Source: Cellulomonas sp. KRMCY2
GTDB taxonomy: Bacteria > Actinomycetota > Actinomycetes > Actinomycetales > Cellulomonadaceae
Reading direction: 5' to 3'
DNA: 64,000 nucleotides
Assembly (NCBI RefSeq): GCF_000526515.1
Contig: NZ_JAGF01000001.1
Span: 1,736,001-1,800,000, forward strand
Each line of letters begins with the position of its first letter. Positions within the stretch are counted from its first letter, which is position 1. A model generated the notes under the pieces. The model was given only the letters and a program-made list of their open reading frames with translations, was not told the origin of the DNA and did no database searches. This document shows, one piece after another, positions 28,025-37,110 of this stretch. A program made the translations under genes and the position numbers.

Positions 28025-28647
28025 GTTCCGGAGCTCCTGGTGTCCCCGGTGCCCCCGGTGCGGCGGGGCCGGCGGAGGCCGGCGATGGCGGCAGCCCCGA
28101 GCGCCGCGATGCCGGCGCGGGCGAGCGGGATGGCGGCTCGGGGCCGACGACGGTAGTCGTAGAAGCCGGCGGCAGCGGCTCGCCGGAAGGAGGCCCGGAT
28201 CTCGGCCTCGGCCGTCGCGCGGTCGACCCAGTGGGCGCCCTCGACGGACTTGCCGGGCTCGAGGTCCTTGTAGACCTCGAAGAAGTGCTGGACCTCCAGG
28301 CGGTGGAACTCGCTGACGTCGTCGATGTCCTGGCGCCACGACCACCGCTGGTCACCGGCCGCCACGCACAGCACCTTGTCGTCGCCGCCGGCCTCGTCGC
28401 GCATGCGGAACATGCCGAGCGCCCGGCAGCGGATCAGGCACCCGGGGAAGGTCGGCTCGTCGAGCAGGACGAGCGCGTCGAGCGGGTCGCCGTCGTCGCC
28501 GAGCGTGCCGTCGATGAAGCCGTAGTCGTCCGGGTACCGCGTGGAGGTGAACAACATCCGGTCCAGGCGGATCCGCCCGGTGGCGTGGTCCATCTCGTAC
28601 TTGTTGCGCTGCCCCTTGGGGATTTCGATCGTCACGTCGAACTCCAC
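28021..28647 (-). CDS. ppa: Inorganic pyrophosphatase (family I) with C-terminal extension
   Basis: A 208-residue enzyme that hydrolyses pyrophosphate and so drives biosynthesis. The N-terminus [27 protein letters not shown] and the metal-binding signature GDPLDALVL are typical. The GTG start at 28647 has GGAGAGGGA 5-13 nt upstream; the long frame above it is noise. Actinobacterial enzymes usually end near residue 165; here about 40 extra residues follow, with a moderately hydrophobic stretch ([20 protein letters not shown]) and an arginine-rich end, which may tether it to membrane. Its stop overlaps the converging EIICB stop by 4 nt. Confidence 0.95.
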   Translation of the reverse strand: MEFDVTIEIPKGQRNKYEMDHATGRIRLDRMLFTSTRYPDDYGFIDGTLGDDGDPLDALVLLDEPTFPGCLIRCRALGMFRMRDEAGGDDKVLCVAAGDQRWSWRQDIDDVSEFHRLEVQHFFEVYKDLEPGKSVEGAHWVDRATAEAEIRASFRRAAAAGFYDYRRRPRAAIPLARAGIAALGAAAIAGLRRPRRTGGTGDTRSSGT

Positions 28648-28930
28648 GAGACTCCCTCTCCAGCCCTCGTACCACCGCGCTGCTGACCCCAGTGTGGCGC
28701 ACCGTCGGCCCGGGGGACCCGCCGCACACTCGTGCGACGCAGCCGTGGTGGATGGACGAGGGGCACCCGACGTGCCGTCCGGGCGCGGCCACGCCTGGGT
28801 ACGGGGTCGCGTGAACTCGACGAGGGGACCACCGAACCACTGCGCCTCGGCGAGCTCGTGGGCGGCGAGACGTCCACGCCCGCCGGCGGCGGCACGCCGA
28901 CTCCGGCCTGAGGCCCGGCGCTCGTCACCA

Positions 28931-30967
28931 TCACCGAGTGACGGGCGCGTCCTCCGGGGTGATGGGCGTGGCGACGTCCGGGACGATGGCGTCGGGAACG
29001 GGGGTCGCGTCGACCGCCGGCGATGTGGGCGATGGGCTCCAGTTCCGCAGGGCTCCGGTGAGCGACGCCGCGAGTCCGGTGATCGCCCCGTCGCTGTTCC
29101 CGCCCTCGACGAGCACATCCGGCACGATCTTGACGTGGCCGTCGGCAACCGCACCGGCGATGGCGACGGCGGCAGTCGCCTGCTGCCCGATGGCCGCGAC
29201 CTGCGCGTCGAAGCCGGCTGCCCTGGCCAGACCGAGTGCCTCGATCGCCTTGGCCTGGGCGAGGCCGATCGCGCGGCGCTTGTCCGCCTCTGCCTGACCG
29301 GTCAGTCGCACGAAGGTGGCTTCACCTTCCGCCTGCGCGGCACGGGCTTCGGCCGCCGCCTTCTGGATGTCGACGTTCACGCTGGCCTTGGCCAGGTCCT
29401 TCTGCATGTCCGCGGTTCCCCGGACGCGCTCGAGGTTGACCCGCACCGCCTGGGCGCGCTGCTGCTCCCCGAACGTGACGCGCTCCTGGTTCGCGATCTC
29501 GCGCTGGGTGAGCACCGCCACCAGCTCCGGCGGGAAGATCACGTCCTGGACGTAGACGCCTCTGGTCTCCACGTCGTACTTGCTCAGATAGCCGGTGATG
29601 TACTCCTGCGCCTGTGCCTGCACGGTGTCGCGGGTCTCGATGAACTGCACGGCCGGCAGCTGCTGGAGCGCGTTCCGGAAGTAGTTGCCCACCGCGGACT
29701 GCAGGACCTCGTTGACCAGGTTCTGCATGGTGCCGACCATGGAGATCACCTTGGGCGCCTTCAGGTCGGGCACGTGGATCTGCACCTGGAGGTCGATCCC
29801 GAAGACGAAGCCCTCACGGGACTTGCCGTCGATCGGGCTCAGCCCTTCGTCGAGGTTGTGGGCGATCGACGTGGTGTTGGCCCAGTTCAGGGTCAGGATC
29901 GAGGTCGGCACGATCTCCGCGGCGTAGACGCGGGGGTTGATCGCATACTTGCCGGTGCGCAGCGGCTCGTTCCAGATCCCCCGGTGACCGGGACGCACGA
30001 TCGAGCCGAACTTGAACTCCTCACCGGAGGTGTCCACCGTCGGCAGACCGACGTAGGCCTTGACGACGCCCACCTCGCCCTGGCGCACGACGAGCATCGG
30101 CACCAGCTCGACCCTGACCAGGAACGGGTTGAGCAGGTACGAGCCGTAGAGCAGCGGGTCGTGCTGCAGACCGATGCGCCCACCGCTGTCCAGAAAGGCC
30201 TGGTAGTCCTGGTAGCAGTTGTGCAGCCCGTTCTTGCTCGACAGGATCGCCTCGATCTTCTCGGCATCCGTCGCGTCGGCCGCTTCGAGAGCTGTGATGT
30301 CCTGGAAGCCTCCCAGCCGGCTGGCGATGTCAGCGGCCTCCGGCGCGAAACCCTCGAGGGTGGTCACGACGCCGATGACGTCCTGGTTGGCCTGGGGCGC
30401 GATGACCGCTACCCGCAGCTGGTCGGGAACCAGGCCGAGGGACGCGAGCGTCGGTTCTGCGTGGCGCCCGCCCTGGGAGATCGGGACGCCGTACATCCGG
30501 CTCGCGGTGAGCACCAGGAATGCCAGCGGGTGCAGCGGCAGCAGCGACCCGGGGGGCAGCACCGGGCGCTGGATACCCTTCTGGCCGCCCTCGCTCAAGA
30601 AGGTGGGCAGGTCGGTGAAGTTGGCGAAAGCCGGCTTGTAGTGGGCGCTCTTCGCGCCGACGGGCAGCGGGGCGCCGAGCTGGGAGATGACCACGCCGAT
30701 CTCGCCGGGCGATACCTGCACCCACGGGTGCTTGGTCACCGAGAACACCGGCCACAGCTTGAACCGGAGCCCGGGCATGAGCAGACGGGCCTGGTAGCCG
30801 GCCTCGCCCTGGAAGGCGACCATCTGGTCGCCGCGGAGGCGTCGCCCCAGTCGCTTGTTGACCAGCCCGACCTCGCTGGCTCCGATGAACCGGAGCGACG
30901 CAAGGACGATCAACAACAGGATCCCGAGAATGATCCCGACGGTGAGCGCAACCGATGATGACGGCAC
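28931..30967 (-). CDS. SPFH/Band 7 (flotillin-like) membrane protein
   Basis: A 678-residue protein with one N-terminal transmembrane helix (about residues 8-25), an SPFH core region rebuilt from segments such as [14 protein letters not shown] and [21 protein letters not shown] (about 290-350), and a long Ala/Glu-rich helical part (about 480-610) with '[16 protein letters not shown]' typical of flotillins and prohibitins. Flotillin-like proteins scaffold membrane microdomains. It stands alone; no NfeD partner is adjacent. The N-terminal 250 residues are longer than in ordinary flotillins. Confidence 0.85.
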   Translation of the reverse strand: MPSSSVALTVGIILGILLLIVLASLRFIGASEVGLVNKRLGRRLRGDQMVAFQGEAGYQARLLMPGLRFKLWPVFSVTKHPWVQVSPGEIGVVISQLGAPLPVGAKSAHYKPAFANFTDLPTFLSEGGQKGIQRPVLPPGSLLPLHPLAFLVLTASRMYGVPISQGGRHAEPTLASLGLVPDQLRVAVIAPQANQDVIGVVTTLEGFAPEAADIASRLGGFQDITALEAADATDAEKIEAILSSKNGLHNCYQDYQAFLDSGGRIGLQHDPLLYGSYLLNPFLVRVELVPMLVVRQGEVGVVKAYVGLPTVDTSGEEFKFGSIVRPGHRGIWNEPLRTGKYAINPRVYAAEIVPTSILTLNWANTTSIAHNLDEGLSPIDGKSREGFVFGIDLQVQIHVPDLKAPKVISMVGTMQNLVNEVLQSAVGNYFRNALQQLPAVQFIETRDTVQAQAQEYITGYLSKYDVETRGVYVQDVIFPPELVAVLTQREIANQERVTFGEQQRAQAVRVNLERVRGTADMQKDLAKASVNVDIQKAAAEARAAQAEGEATFVRLTGQAEADKRRAIGLAQAKAIEALGLARAAGFDAQVAAIGQQATAAVAIAGAVADGHVKIVPDVLVEGGNSDGAITGLAASLTGALRNWSPSPTSPAVDATPVPDAIVPDVATPITPEDAPVTR

Positions 30968-31129
30968 AACGGCCTCCGGAGATGGTGAGCACCTGGTGGC
31001 GCTCGGGCGAGTATCGCACCGGCCCGGGCTCTTCGGACGCGACGTGACGAGGCGGTCGTCCGATCGCGCGGTACCGCTCGGTGGCTGGGAGCCCCCTCGC
31101 CGTGATGAGGCCGACCGGCAAGCAGCTCA
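30968..31129. other. Intergenic region upstream of the SPFH gene
   Basis: No gene or clear hairpin is seen. It should contain the SPFH promoter. It adjoins the paralogue fragment at 31130-31238. Confidence 0.5.
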
Positions 31130-31238
31130 GTGCCCAGCGGCGGGACGCTTCCCGGCCGCGCGGGCGCCCGGCGTCCGGCTCGTCGGACCGCTCCTCGACG
31201 GGCTCGACGTCGACCATCGGGCGCTCCGGCCCCGTCAC
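31130..31238 (-). pseudogene. Remnant of the N-terminus of a propeller-protein paralogue
   Basis: A GTG at 31238 opens a frame beginning VTGPERPMVDVEPVEE that matches the N-terminus MTRPDHRMVDVELVSD of the membrane propeller protein at 14812-16158. The untranslated leader also matches (TAGGCTCACC here, TACGCTCACC there). After about 35 codons similarity stops and no transmembrane helix or propeller follows. I read it as the broken start of a former paralogue; a short conserved peptide is a less likely alternative. Confidence 0.6.
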
Positions 31239-31281
31239 CGGGTGAGCCTACGTCGGCTCCGGGACGGAACAGTGGTGCGCC

Positions 31282-31872
31282 TCAGACCCGCCCGTCCAGC
31301 GTGAGCTCGACGACGCGCGCCCCGAAGTACTCCGCCTCGGACGGCTCGTGCGTGATGAGGAGCATGGTCCGGCCGGCGCGCCGCTCCCGGACGTAGTCCA
31401 TCACCACGGTCTTCCCGTCGGCGTCGAGGCCCTTGAAGGGCTCGTCGAGCACGACGAGGTCCGCGTCGGCCATCAGGGCACGCACGATCGCGACCCGTCG
31501 GCGCTGGCCGCCGGAGAGGTCGCGTACCGGCTTGGTGAGGGACTCCCCGTCGAGCCCGGCCCGGCCCAGCTCCGCCACCACCGAGGTCGTCGAGACGCTC
31601 CGGTCCAGCACCAGCCGCACGTTGCGGACGGCGGTGAGCTGGTCGCAGAGCCGGTCTTCCTGGAAGGTCACCGCGCCGCGCCGGCCCGCCGCCCCGGACA
31701 CCGCGCCGCCGTCGGGCGTCGTCAGCCCGAGCACGAGGCGGGCCAGGGTCGTCTTGCCGGACCCGTTCGGGCCCATCACCGCCGTGACGTCGCCGTCGGC
31801 AAGGTCGAGGTCGAGTCGGTCGAGCACCACCTGCTCGCCGAACCGCTTGGTCACCCCGCGGAGGGTGATCAT
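31282..31872 (-). CDS. NitT/TauT-type ABC importer, ATP-binding protein
   Basis: A 196-residue ATPase: Walker A GPNGSGKTT, signature LSGGQRRRVAI, Walker B LVVLDEPFKGLD, H-loop THE. It is shorter than typical SsuB/TauB proteins (about 250 residues), lacking the C-terminal part. The ATG overlaps the permease stop (ATGA). Together with the permease and binding protein upstream it forms an uptake system of the nitrate/sulfonate/taurine/thiamine-precursor class. Substrate unknown. Confidence 0.9.
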   Translation of the reverse strand: MITLRGVTKRFGEQVVLDRLDLDLADGDVTAVMGPNGSGKTTLARLVLGLTTPDGGAVSGAAGRRGAVTFQEDRLCDQLTAVRNVRLVLDRSVSTTSVVAELGRAGLDGESLTKPVRDLSGGQRRRVAIVRALMADADLVVLDEPFKGLDADGKTVVMDYVRERRAGRTMLLITHEPSEAEYFGARVVELTLDGRV

Positions 31873-32666
31873 GCCGCACGCCCCAGCGACAGCCGGGTCT
31901 CCGCACGGCGCAGCAGGACCAGCACCACCTTCTCGAAGCCGAAGCTCAGCGCGATGATGACGGCGGTCCACGCGAACAGGTCCGCACTGCTGAGGAAGAT
32001 CTTCGCCTGGTAGAGCCGCTCCCCGATGCTGCCCGTCGAGAGCCCGATCACCTCGGCCGCGATCCCGCTCTTCCAGGCCAGCCCGACGCCGATGCGGCAG
32101 CTCGCGACGAAGAACGGCAGGACGGCGGGGACGTCCATGGCGGGCAGCCGGCGCAGCACGGGCACCCGGAACACCGTCGCGACCTCGAGGAGAGCCAGGT
32201 CACGGTGCCGGATGCCCTCGAGCACGTTCGTGTACGTGATGGGCAGCACCATGAGGAAGCTGATGACGAACGCGAGCTGACCGCTGCTGGTCCACATCAG
32301 CACCAGGATGATGAAGCTGACCACCGGCGTGCTGCGGATCGCCGTGAGCGCGGGGGTGACCAGCGCATCGACGACCCGAGAGGCGGCCGCCGCGGTCGCA
32401 CCGAGGACGCCGACCACTGACGCGGCCAGGAAGCCGCCGGCGATCCGGACGAACGAGTGCCAGACGATGCCCCAGAACTCGGCGGTCACGACGAGCTCGC
32501 CGAGCCGGGTGAGTGCGCCGGCCGGCGAGACGAGCAGGATCTCCTGGTCGACGACCACCGCGGCCACCTGCCAGACGGCCAGCCAGAAGGCGAGCACGAG
32601 CAGGGGGCGTGCGGCCCTCGCCAGCACGCTCCGGTTCGCCGTGTCAGCGGCTGTAGTAGAAGTCAT
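31869..32666 (-). CDS. NitT/TauT-type ABC importer, permease
   Basis: A 265-residue binding-protein-dependent permease with about six transmembrane helices and the EAA-like loop ALLEVATVFRVPVLRRLPAMD (about residues 156-176) that contacts the ATPase. ATG at 32666 (MTSTTAAD) is used; the frame above it is not conserved. It overlaps the binding protein gene by 23 nt and the ATPase gene by 4 nt. Confidence 0.92.
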   Translation of the reverse strand: MTSTTAADTANRSVLARAARPLLVLAFWLAVWQVAAVVVDQEILLVSPAGALTRLGELVVTAEFWGIVWHSFVRIAGGFLAASVVGVLGATAAAASRVVDALVTPALTAIRSTPVVSFIILVLMWTSSGQLAFVISFLMVLPITYTNVLEGIRHRDLALLEVATVFRVPVLRRLPAMDVPAVLPFFVASCRIGVGLAWKSGIAAEVIGLSTGSIGERLYQAKIFLSSADLFAWTAVIIALSFGFEKVVLVLLRRAETRLSLGRAA

Positions 32667-33720
32667 CCCCCGGCATGCTCCCACCGACCGAGGCCGGGTC
32701 GGCGTCGAACAGCACCTGGAGGTAGCCGCTGAAGAAGACGGTCATGAGCTCGGTGCCGTCGATGTAGGTGATGTGGGAACCCGGGATGGCGGCCTCGGCG
32801 ATCGGCGCGGCGGGGACGATGCCGGCCTCGGCGATGAGGACCGCGGCCTCGGCCGGGTGCTCGTTCGTGAACTCGGTGGACGCCTGGTAGTCCGTCAGGA
32901 AGTCGGCGAAGGCCTCGGGGTGCTCCTCGGCGAAGGCGGTGCGGACCACGACGACGCCGGTCACGAGCTGGGAGTCCGTGGCCACCTTGGCCCACTCGTC
33001 CGTCAGGCTCAGGGCGGTGCGTACGGCCGGGTTCTGCGCCTGCACGACGGTCGCGAAGGGCTGGGGGAGCATGGCGACGGCTCCGGGCGTGCTCGCCAGC
33101 AGGGCGGCGACCTCGGTGTGCTCGCTGCGGTACTCGATGGTGACATCGGTGGCGGGGTCCAGGCCGTTGCTCGTGAGGAGGTAGTTCAGGACGTACTCCG
33201 GCGACGCGCCCTTGCCGGAGGCGTAGATGGTCCTGCCCGCGAGGTCCGCGATGCTGTGCACGGTGTCGCCGGACTCGAGGATGTCGAGCACGCCGAGGGT
33301 GTTGATCGCGGCGACCTGGACCTGCGCGCCGTCGTCGGCGAGCGTCCGGTTGTAGAGCACGGCGGCCAGGTTCGCCGGGATCAGGGCGACGTCCGCCTCG
33401 CCCTGCAGGACCAGCGGCAGGACCTCGTCGGGCGTGCCGTACATCGTCACCTGGTAGTCCTGCGCGCCGTCGCCGGCCTCGGCGTCGGCCATCAGCCCGA
33501 CCAGACCCATCGTGGTCGGGCCCTTGAGGGACGCGATCCGGATCGTCGTCGGGTCGCTGGACGGCTCAGCACTCGGTGACGGCGCACTGGTCGCGGACGG
33601 AGTCGCCGATGCGGACGAGACCGCGGGCGCGCTGCTGCCACAGCCGGACAGCAGGGCAACCACCAGCATCAGGCCGGTGGCCGGAGCCACGAGTCGCTTC
33701 ATGGGGGTCAGGCCTCTCAT
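32644..33720 (-). CDS. NitT/TauT-type ABC importer, substrate-binding lipoprotein
   Basis: A 358-residue protein with a lipoprotein signal (lipobox LLSGC) and the periplasmic-binding fold of the NMT1/SsuA class (ADVALIPANLAAVLYN, 'SGKGASPEYVLNYLL', 'MLPQPFATVVQ'). The ATG at 33720 overlaps the TGA of the hydrogenase gene (ATGA), so it is translationally coupled to it; an ATG at 33702 (MKRLVAP) gives a more usual signal length. The coupling puts a small-molecule uptake system directly under the hydrogenase promoter. What is imported is not known. Confidence 0.88.
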   Translation of the reverse strand: MRGLTPMKRLVAPATGLMLVVALLSGCGSSAPAVSSASATPSATSAPSPSAEPSSDPTTIRIASLKGPTTMGLVGLMADAEAGDGAQDYQVTMYGTPDEVLPLVLQGEADVALIPANLAAVLYNRTLADDGAQVQVAAINTLGVLDILESGDTVHSIADLAGRTIYASGKGASPEYVLNYLLTSNGLDPATDVTIEYRSEHTEVAALLASTPGAVAMLPQPFATVVQAQNPAVRTALSLTDEWAKVATDSQLVTGVVVVRTAFAEEHPEAFADFLTDYQASTEFTNEHPAEAAVLIAEAGIVPAAPIAEAAIPGSHITYIDGTELMTVFFSGYLQVLFDADPASVGGSMPGDDFYYSR

Positions 33721-36700
33721 CGGGTCGGAATGACCGGCCCGTCCCGGAACGGGGCGTAGCTGGTGTGGAGGAGGTGGTGGGCGGCGTCCGAGTTGGGCTC
33801 GCCGTAGAAGTCGTCGTACAGCCGCAGGACGTCCGGGTTCTCCTGGGACTTGCGGTACCTCGAGGTCTGGTCGATGTTGACGAGCACCTTCTGGCGGGCC
33901 GCCATCTCACCGACCCGGTCGGGTACGGGATGCCCGGCGCCGTTGATGCAGCCGCCCGGACAGGCCATGACCTCGACCAGGTCGTAGCCGACGTCCTCGC
34001 CGGCCACGATGCGCCGCACGAGGGGGTCGGCGTTGTTGAGGCCCGAGATCACCGCGACCCGCACGGTCGTGCCGTTCGCGGTGACGGTCGCTTCCTTGAA
34101 GCCCTCGAAGCCTCGGACGTCGTGGAAGTCCAGCTGGTCGACCAGCGGCTCACCGGTGAGCTTCTCGACGGCCATCCGCAGGGAGGCTTCCGCCACACCG
34201 CCCGAGGCGCCGAAGAGGATCCCGGCACCGCTGACGCGCTTGTACGGGGCGTCGAACTCCGCCGGCGTGATGTCCCGGAGCTCCAGGCGCAGCATCTCCG
34301 CCATCTCGAGGAACTCGGTGGTCGTGAGAACGGCATCGACGTCGCGGATGCCCTCGGGCGCGAACTCCGGCCGGGCAGCCTCGTACTTCTTGGCCAGGCA
34401 CGGCACGATCGACACCACGTACAGGTCGTCGAGGCTGATGCCGGCCTGCTGGGCGAAGTGGTTCTTCACCGTGGCCCCCATCATCTGCTGGGGCGACTTG
34501 CAGCTGGACAGGTGGGGGATCATCTCCGGCCACCGGCGCTCGACGAGGTTCACCCAGCCCGGGCAGCAGGACGTGAAGTGGGGCAGCACGCCGCCGCCGG
34601 TGACGCGGCCGAGGAACTCGGTGGTCTCCTCCATGATCGTCAGGTCGGCGGCGAAGGTGAAGTCGAACACCTTGTCGAAGCCGATCGCGCGCATCATGCC
34701 GGCGATGTGTGCCGACGCCTCGTCGAACGGGATCTCGTACTCGGCCGCGATCACGCTGCGCACCGCCGGGGCGACGAACCCGACCACGACCTTCGTCGGG
34801 TCGTTGATGGCCGTGAACACGTCGCCGCGCTCACGCTTGTAGTCGAGTGCGCCACAGGGGCAGGCGCGCACGCACTGCCCGCACGAGACGCAGTCGGTCA
34901 GGCCGAGCGGGAGGTTGGTGGTGGTGCCGACAGTCAGACGCCCGCCGTGGAACTGGAAGGCGAGAACGCCTGGTCCCTCGATCTCGGCGCAGGCGGCGAC
35001 GCACCGCCCGCAGGAGATGCACTTGTTGTTGTCGCGGATGATGAAGGGGTGGTCCTCCACGATCGGCGTGTAGGGGCGGATGTGCAGGGGTGTCGCGAAC
35101 TCGACGCCGTGGTCGGTCGCCTCCTGGCGCAGCGCACAGTGGTTCTGCTTGGCGCAGCCGCACTTGAGGCAGCGGGCCGCCTCGGCGCGGGCCTGCTCCT
35201 CGGTCAGTCCCGTCTCGACCTCGACGAAGCTGTCGATGCGCGCCTCGGGCCGCAGCCCGGGCATGCTCGCGCGGACCAGCTTGGGGATCTCCTCGAACTC
35301 CGCACGGGGCAGGTCCTCGAGCGTCCCGCGGCTGCACGAGTAGTCCTCCGTGCTCGGGCGCACGTAGCCACGCGTGACGAACTCGTCGATCGCCATCGCC
35401 GCGCGACGTCCAGCCGCCACGGCCTGGATAACTGTCGCCGGACCGGTCACGCAGTCGCCGCCCGCGAAGACGTTCGACTCCGAGGACTGCATCGTGTGGC
35501 CGTCGACGTCGATGTCGCCCCACTTGTTGAGGCGCACCGGCAGGTCGTTGTAGAGGAAGCCGGTATCGGTGCTCTGGCCGATGGCGCCGATGATGGTGTC
35601 GGCATCGATGACGAAGTCGCTGCCCTCGACGATCACGGGCCGGCGGCGTCCGGAGCGGTCCGGCTCGCCGAGCACCATCTTCGTGCAGTGCAGCTGGTTG
35701 TGGCCGTCCTCGGCCGTCGTGATCTTGGTCGGCGCGGTGAGGAAGATCATCTCGACGCCCTCGTGCAGCGCCTCCGCCACTTCGAACGCCTCGGCGGGCA
35801 TCTCGTCGCGCGTGCGGCGGTAGATGAGCTTGACGCTCTTGGCACCCTTGCGCAGGGCCGTCCGGACGCAGTCGATGGCGGTGTTGCCACCGCCGATGAC
35901 CACGACGGTGTCGCCGCGCGAGCGGGTGGAGCCCTTGGCGATGTGTCGCAGGTAGTCGATGCCGAGCTCGACGCGCTCGTTGCGGTCCCCGTCGATGCCC
36001 AGCGGCGTCGCACGCCACGAGCCGATCGACAGGTACACCGAGTCGAAGTCCCGCTTCAGGTCCTCGAGGCTCAGGTGCGTGCCCAGCGCCTTGCCGGTGA
36101 CGATCTGGACACCCAGCGCCTGGATGACGCCGATCTCCTGGTCGAGCGTGGCCTTCGGGAGCCGGTACTCGGGGATGCCGTACCGCATCATGCCGCCCGC
36201 GTGGTCCTGCTTCTCGAACACTGTGACGGCGTGGCCGGAGATCGCGCTGTAGTACGCGGCCGAGAGGCCGGAGGGCCCGGCGCCCACGACGGCGATCCGC
36301 TTGCCGGTCGGCGCGTCGACCCGCGGGATCCAAGGCTCGTCCTGGGCCATGTCCCAGTCGGCGGCGAACCGCTTGACGTAGTTGATCGCGACCGGCTCGT
36401 CGACCAGGCTGCGCCGACACTCGGATTCGCACGGGTGCGGGCAGACGCGCCCGCAGACCGACGGGAAGGGGTTGCGGTCCTTGATCACGTGGATGGCGGC
36501 CTGGTAGTTGCCATCCGCCACGTGGCTCAGGTAGGTCTGGATGTCGATGTTGGCCGGGCAGGTCTCGACGCAGGGCGCCACGCAGTCGGCGTTGTGGTCG
36601 CAGAGCAGCTGCTGGAGCCGCACCTTGCGGTACTCCTCCAGCCTGGGCGAGTGGGTCGTGATGACCATGTCGGGCTGGACCGGGGTCAGGCACGCCTTCA

Positions 36701-36905
36701 CGTCGCGCGGTGCCTCGGTCCCGACCTCGACGACGCACAGGCCGCAGCTGCCGTTGGACCGCTTCAGGCGGATGTCGTGGCAGAGCGACGGGACCTCGAT
36801 GTCCTCCATCACGAGTGCCTGGAGGATCGTCAGGCCACCGAAGACCTGGATCTCGCGATTGTTGACCGTGATGGTGAAGCGGTCGCTCTCTGACAGTTCG
36901 CGCAC
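33717..36905 (-). CDS. Fused GltD-type NAD(P)H oxidoreductase - [FeFe]-hydrogenase
   Basis: A 1,062-residue protein. Order: [2Fe-2S] domain (cysteines near residues 39-75), cysteine-rich GltD N-domain (CVAPCVETCP, about 108-118), FAD site (VVGAGPSGLSAAYY, about 205), NAD(P) site (VVVIGGGNTAIDCV, about 340), two [4Fe-4S] ferredoxin motifs (CISCGRCVAAC and CVSCGQCVRACPCG, about 625-685), and an H-cluster domain with the three hydrogenase signatures TSCCPGW (about 777), VPCLAKKYE (about 832) and MACPGGC (about 978). Motif 2 has Val where most have Met. The enzyme would link NAD(P)H to H2 production or use. No maturation genes (hydE, hydF, hydG) are in the window. GTG start at 36905 is fixed by GGAGG at 36912; the ABC importer gene is coupled to its stop. 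Confidence 0.92.
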   Translation of the reverse strand: MRELSESDRFTITVNNREIQVFGGLTILQALVMEDIEVPSLCHDIRLKRSNGSCGLCVVEVGTEAPRDVKACLTPVQPDMVITTHSPRLEEYRKVRLQQLLCDHNADCVAPCVETCPANIDIQTYLSHVADGNYQAAIHVIKDRNPFPSVCGRVCPHPCESECRRSLVDEPVAINYVKRFAADWDMAQDEPWIPRVDAPTGKRIAVVGAGPSGLSAAYYSAISGHAVTVFEKQDHAGGMMRYGIPEYRLPKATLDQEIGVIQALGVQIVTGKALGTHLSLEDLKRDFDSVYLSIGSWRATPLGIDGDRNERVELGIDYLRHIAKGSTRSRGDTVVVIGGGNTAIDCVRTALRKGAKSVKLIYRRTRDEMPAEAFEVAEALHEGVEMIFLTAPTKITTAEDGHNQLHCTKMVLGEPDRSGRRRPVIVEGSDFVIDADTIIGAIGQSTDTGFLYNDLPVRLNKWGDIDVDGHTMQSSESNVFAGGDCVTGPATVIQAVAAGRRAAMAIDEFVTRGYVRPSTEDYSCSRGTLEDLPRAEFEEIPKLVRASMPGLRPEARIDSFVEVETGLTEEQARAEAARCLKCGCAKQNHCALRQEATDHGVEFATPLHIRPYTPIVEDHPFIIRDNNKCISCGRCVAACAEIEGPGVLAFQFHGGRLTVGTTTNLPLGLTDCVSCGQCVRACPCGALDYKRERGDVFTAINDPTKVVVGFVAPAVRSVIAAEYEIPFDEASAHIAGMMRAIGFDKVFDFTFAADLTIMEETTEFLGRVTGGGVLPHFTSCCPGWVNLVERRWPEMIPHLSSCKSPQQMMGATVKNHFAQQAGISLDDLYVVSIVPCLAKKYEAARPEFAPEGIRDVDAVLTTTEFLEMAEMLRLELRDITPAEFDAPYKRVSGAGILFGASGGVAEASLRMAVEKLTGEPLVDQLDFHDVRGFEGFKEATVTANGTTVRVAVISGLNNADPLVRRIVAGEDVGYDLVEVMACPGGCINGAGHPVPDRVGEMAARQKVLVNIDQTSRYRKSQENPDVLRLYDDFYGEPNSDAAHHLLHTSYAPFRDGPVIPTR

Positions 36906-36911
36906 GTCAGA

Positions 36912-36916
36912 CCTCC
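36912..36916 (-). promoter_or_regulatory. Ribosome binding site fixing the hydrogenase start
   Basis: GGAGG on the minus strand, 6 nt before the GTG at 36905. It rejects the longer frame starting at 36971. Confidence 0.8.
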
Positions 36917-36942
36917 GTCGGTGTCTTGTGGTCCCGGGTGCG

Positions 36943-36964
36943 GGGTGGCTCAGATGAGCCACCC
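36943..36964. promoter_or_regulatory. Perfect palindrome in the leader of the hydrogenase operon
   Basis: GGGTGGCTC, a 4-nt spacer (AGAT), then GAGCCACCC: two perfect 9-nt arms. It lies 38 nt upstream of the hydrogenase start, where an operator or a leader hairpin would act. It does not resemble the Rex or FNR consensus. Confidence 0.55.
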
Positions 36965-37110
36965 GGTGCACCTCGTGTCCAGAGCGTCTGCGCCGACGCC
37001 TGCTCCCGAAATCACCCTAGAAGGGCGCCCGGGGCGAATCTTCGGACTTCGGGCCTAGGTGGAGGTTGCCGCGGTGCGCCACGAGCACTCGGCGCCCGGT
37101 CGCGATGCGG

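Noticed and set aside
26075-28345. 756-codon minus-strand frame
   Set aside because: Shadow of the EIICB gene; no conserved motif.
28541-30958. 805-codon plus-strand frame
   Set aside because: Shadow of the SPFH gene.
33576-36893. 1,105-codon open frame on the plus strand
   Set aside because: It is an antisense shadow of the hydrogenase gene; composition is Arg/Asp/His/Val-rich with no motif, while the minus strand has all hydrogenase signatures.
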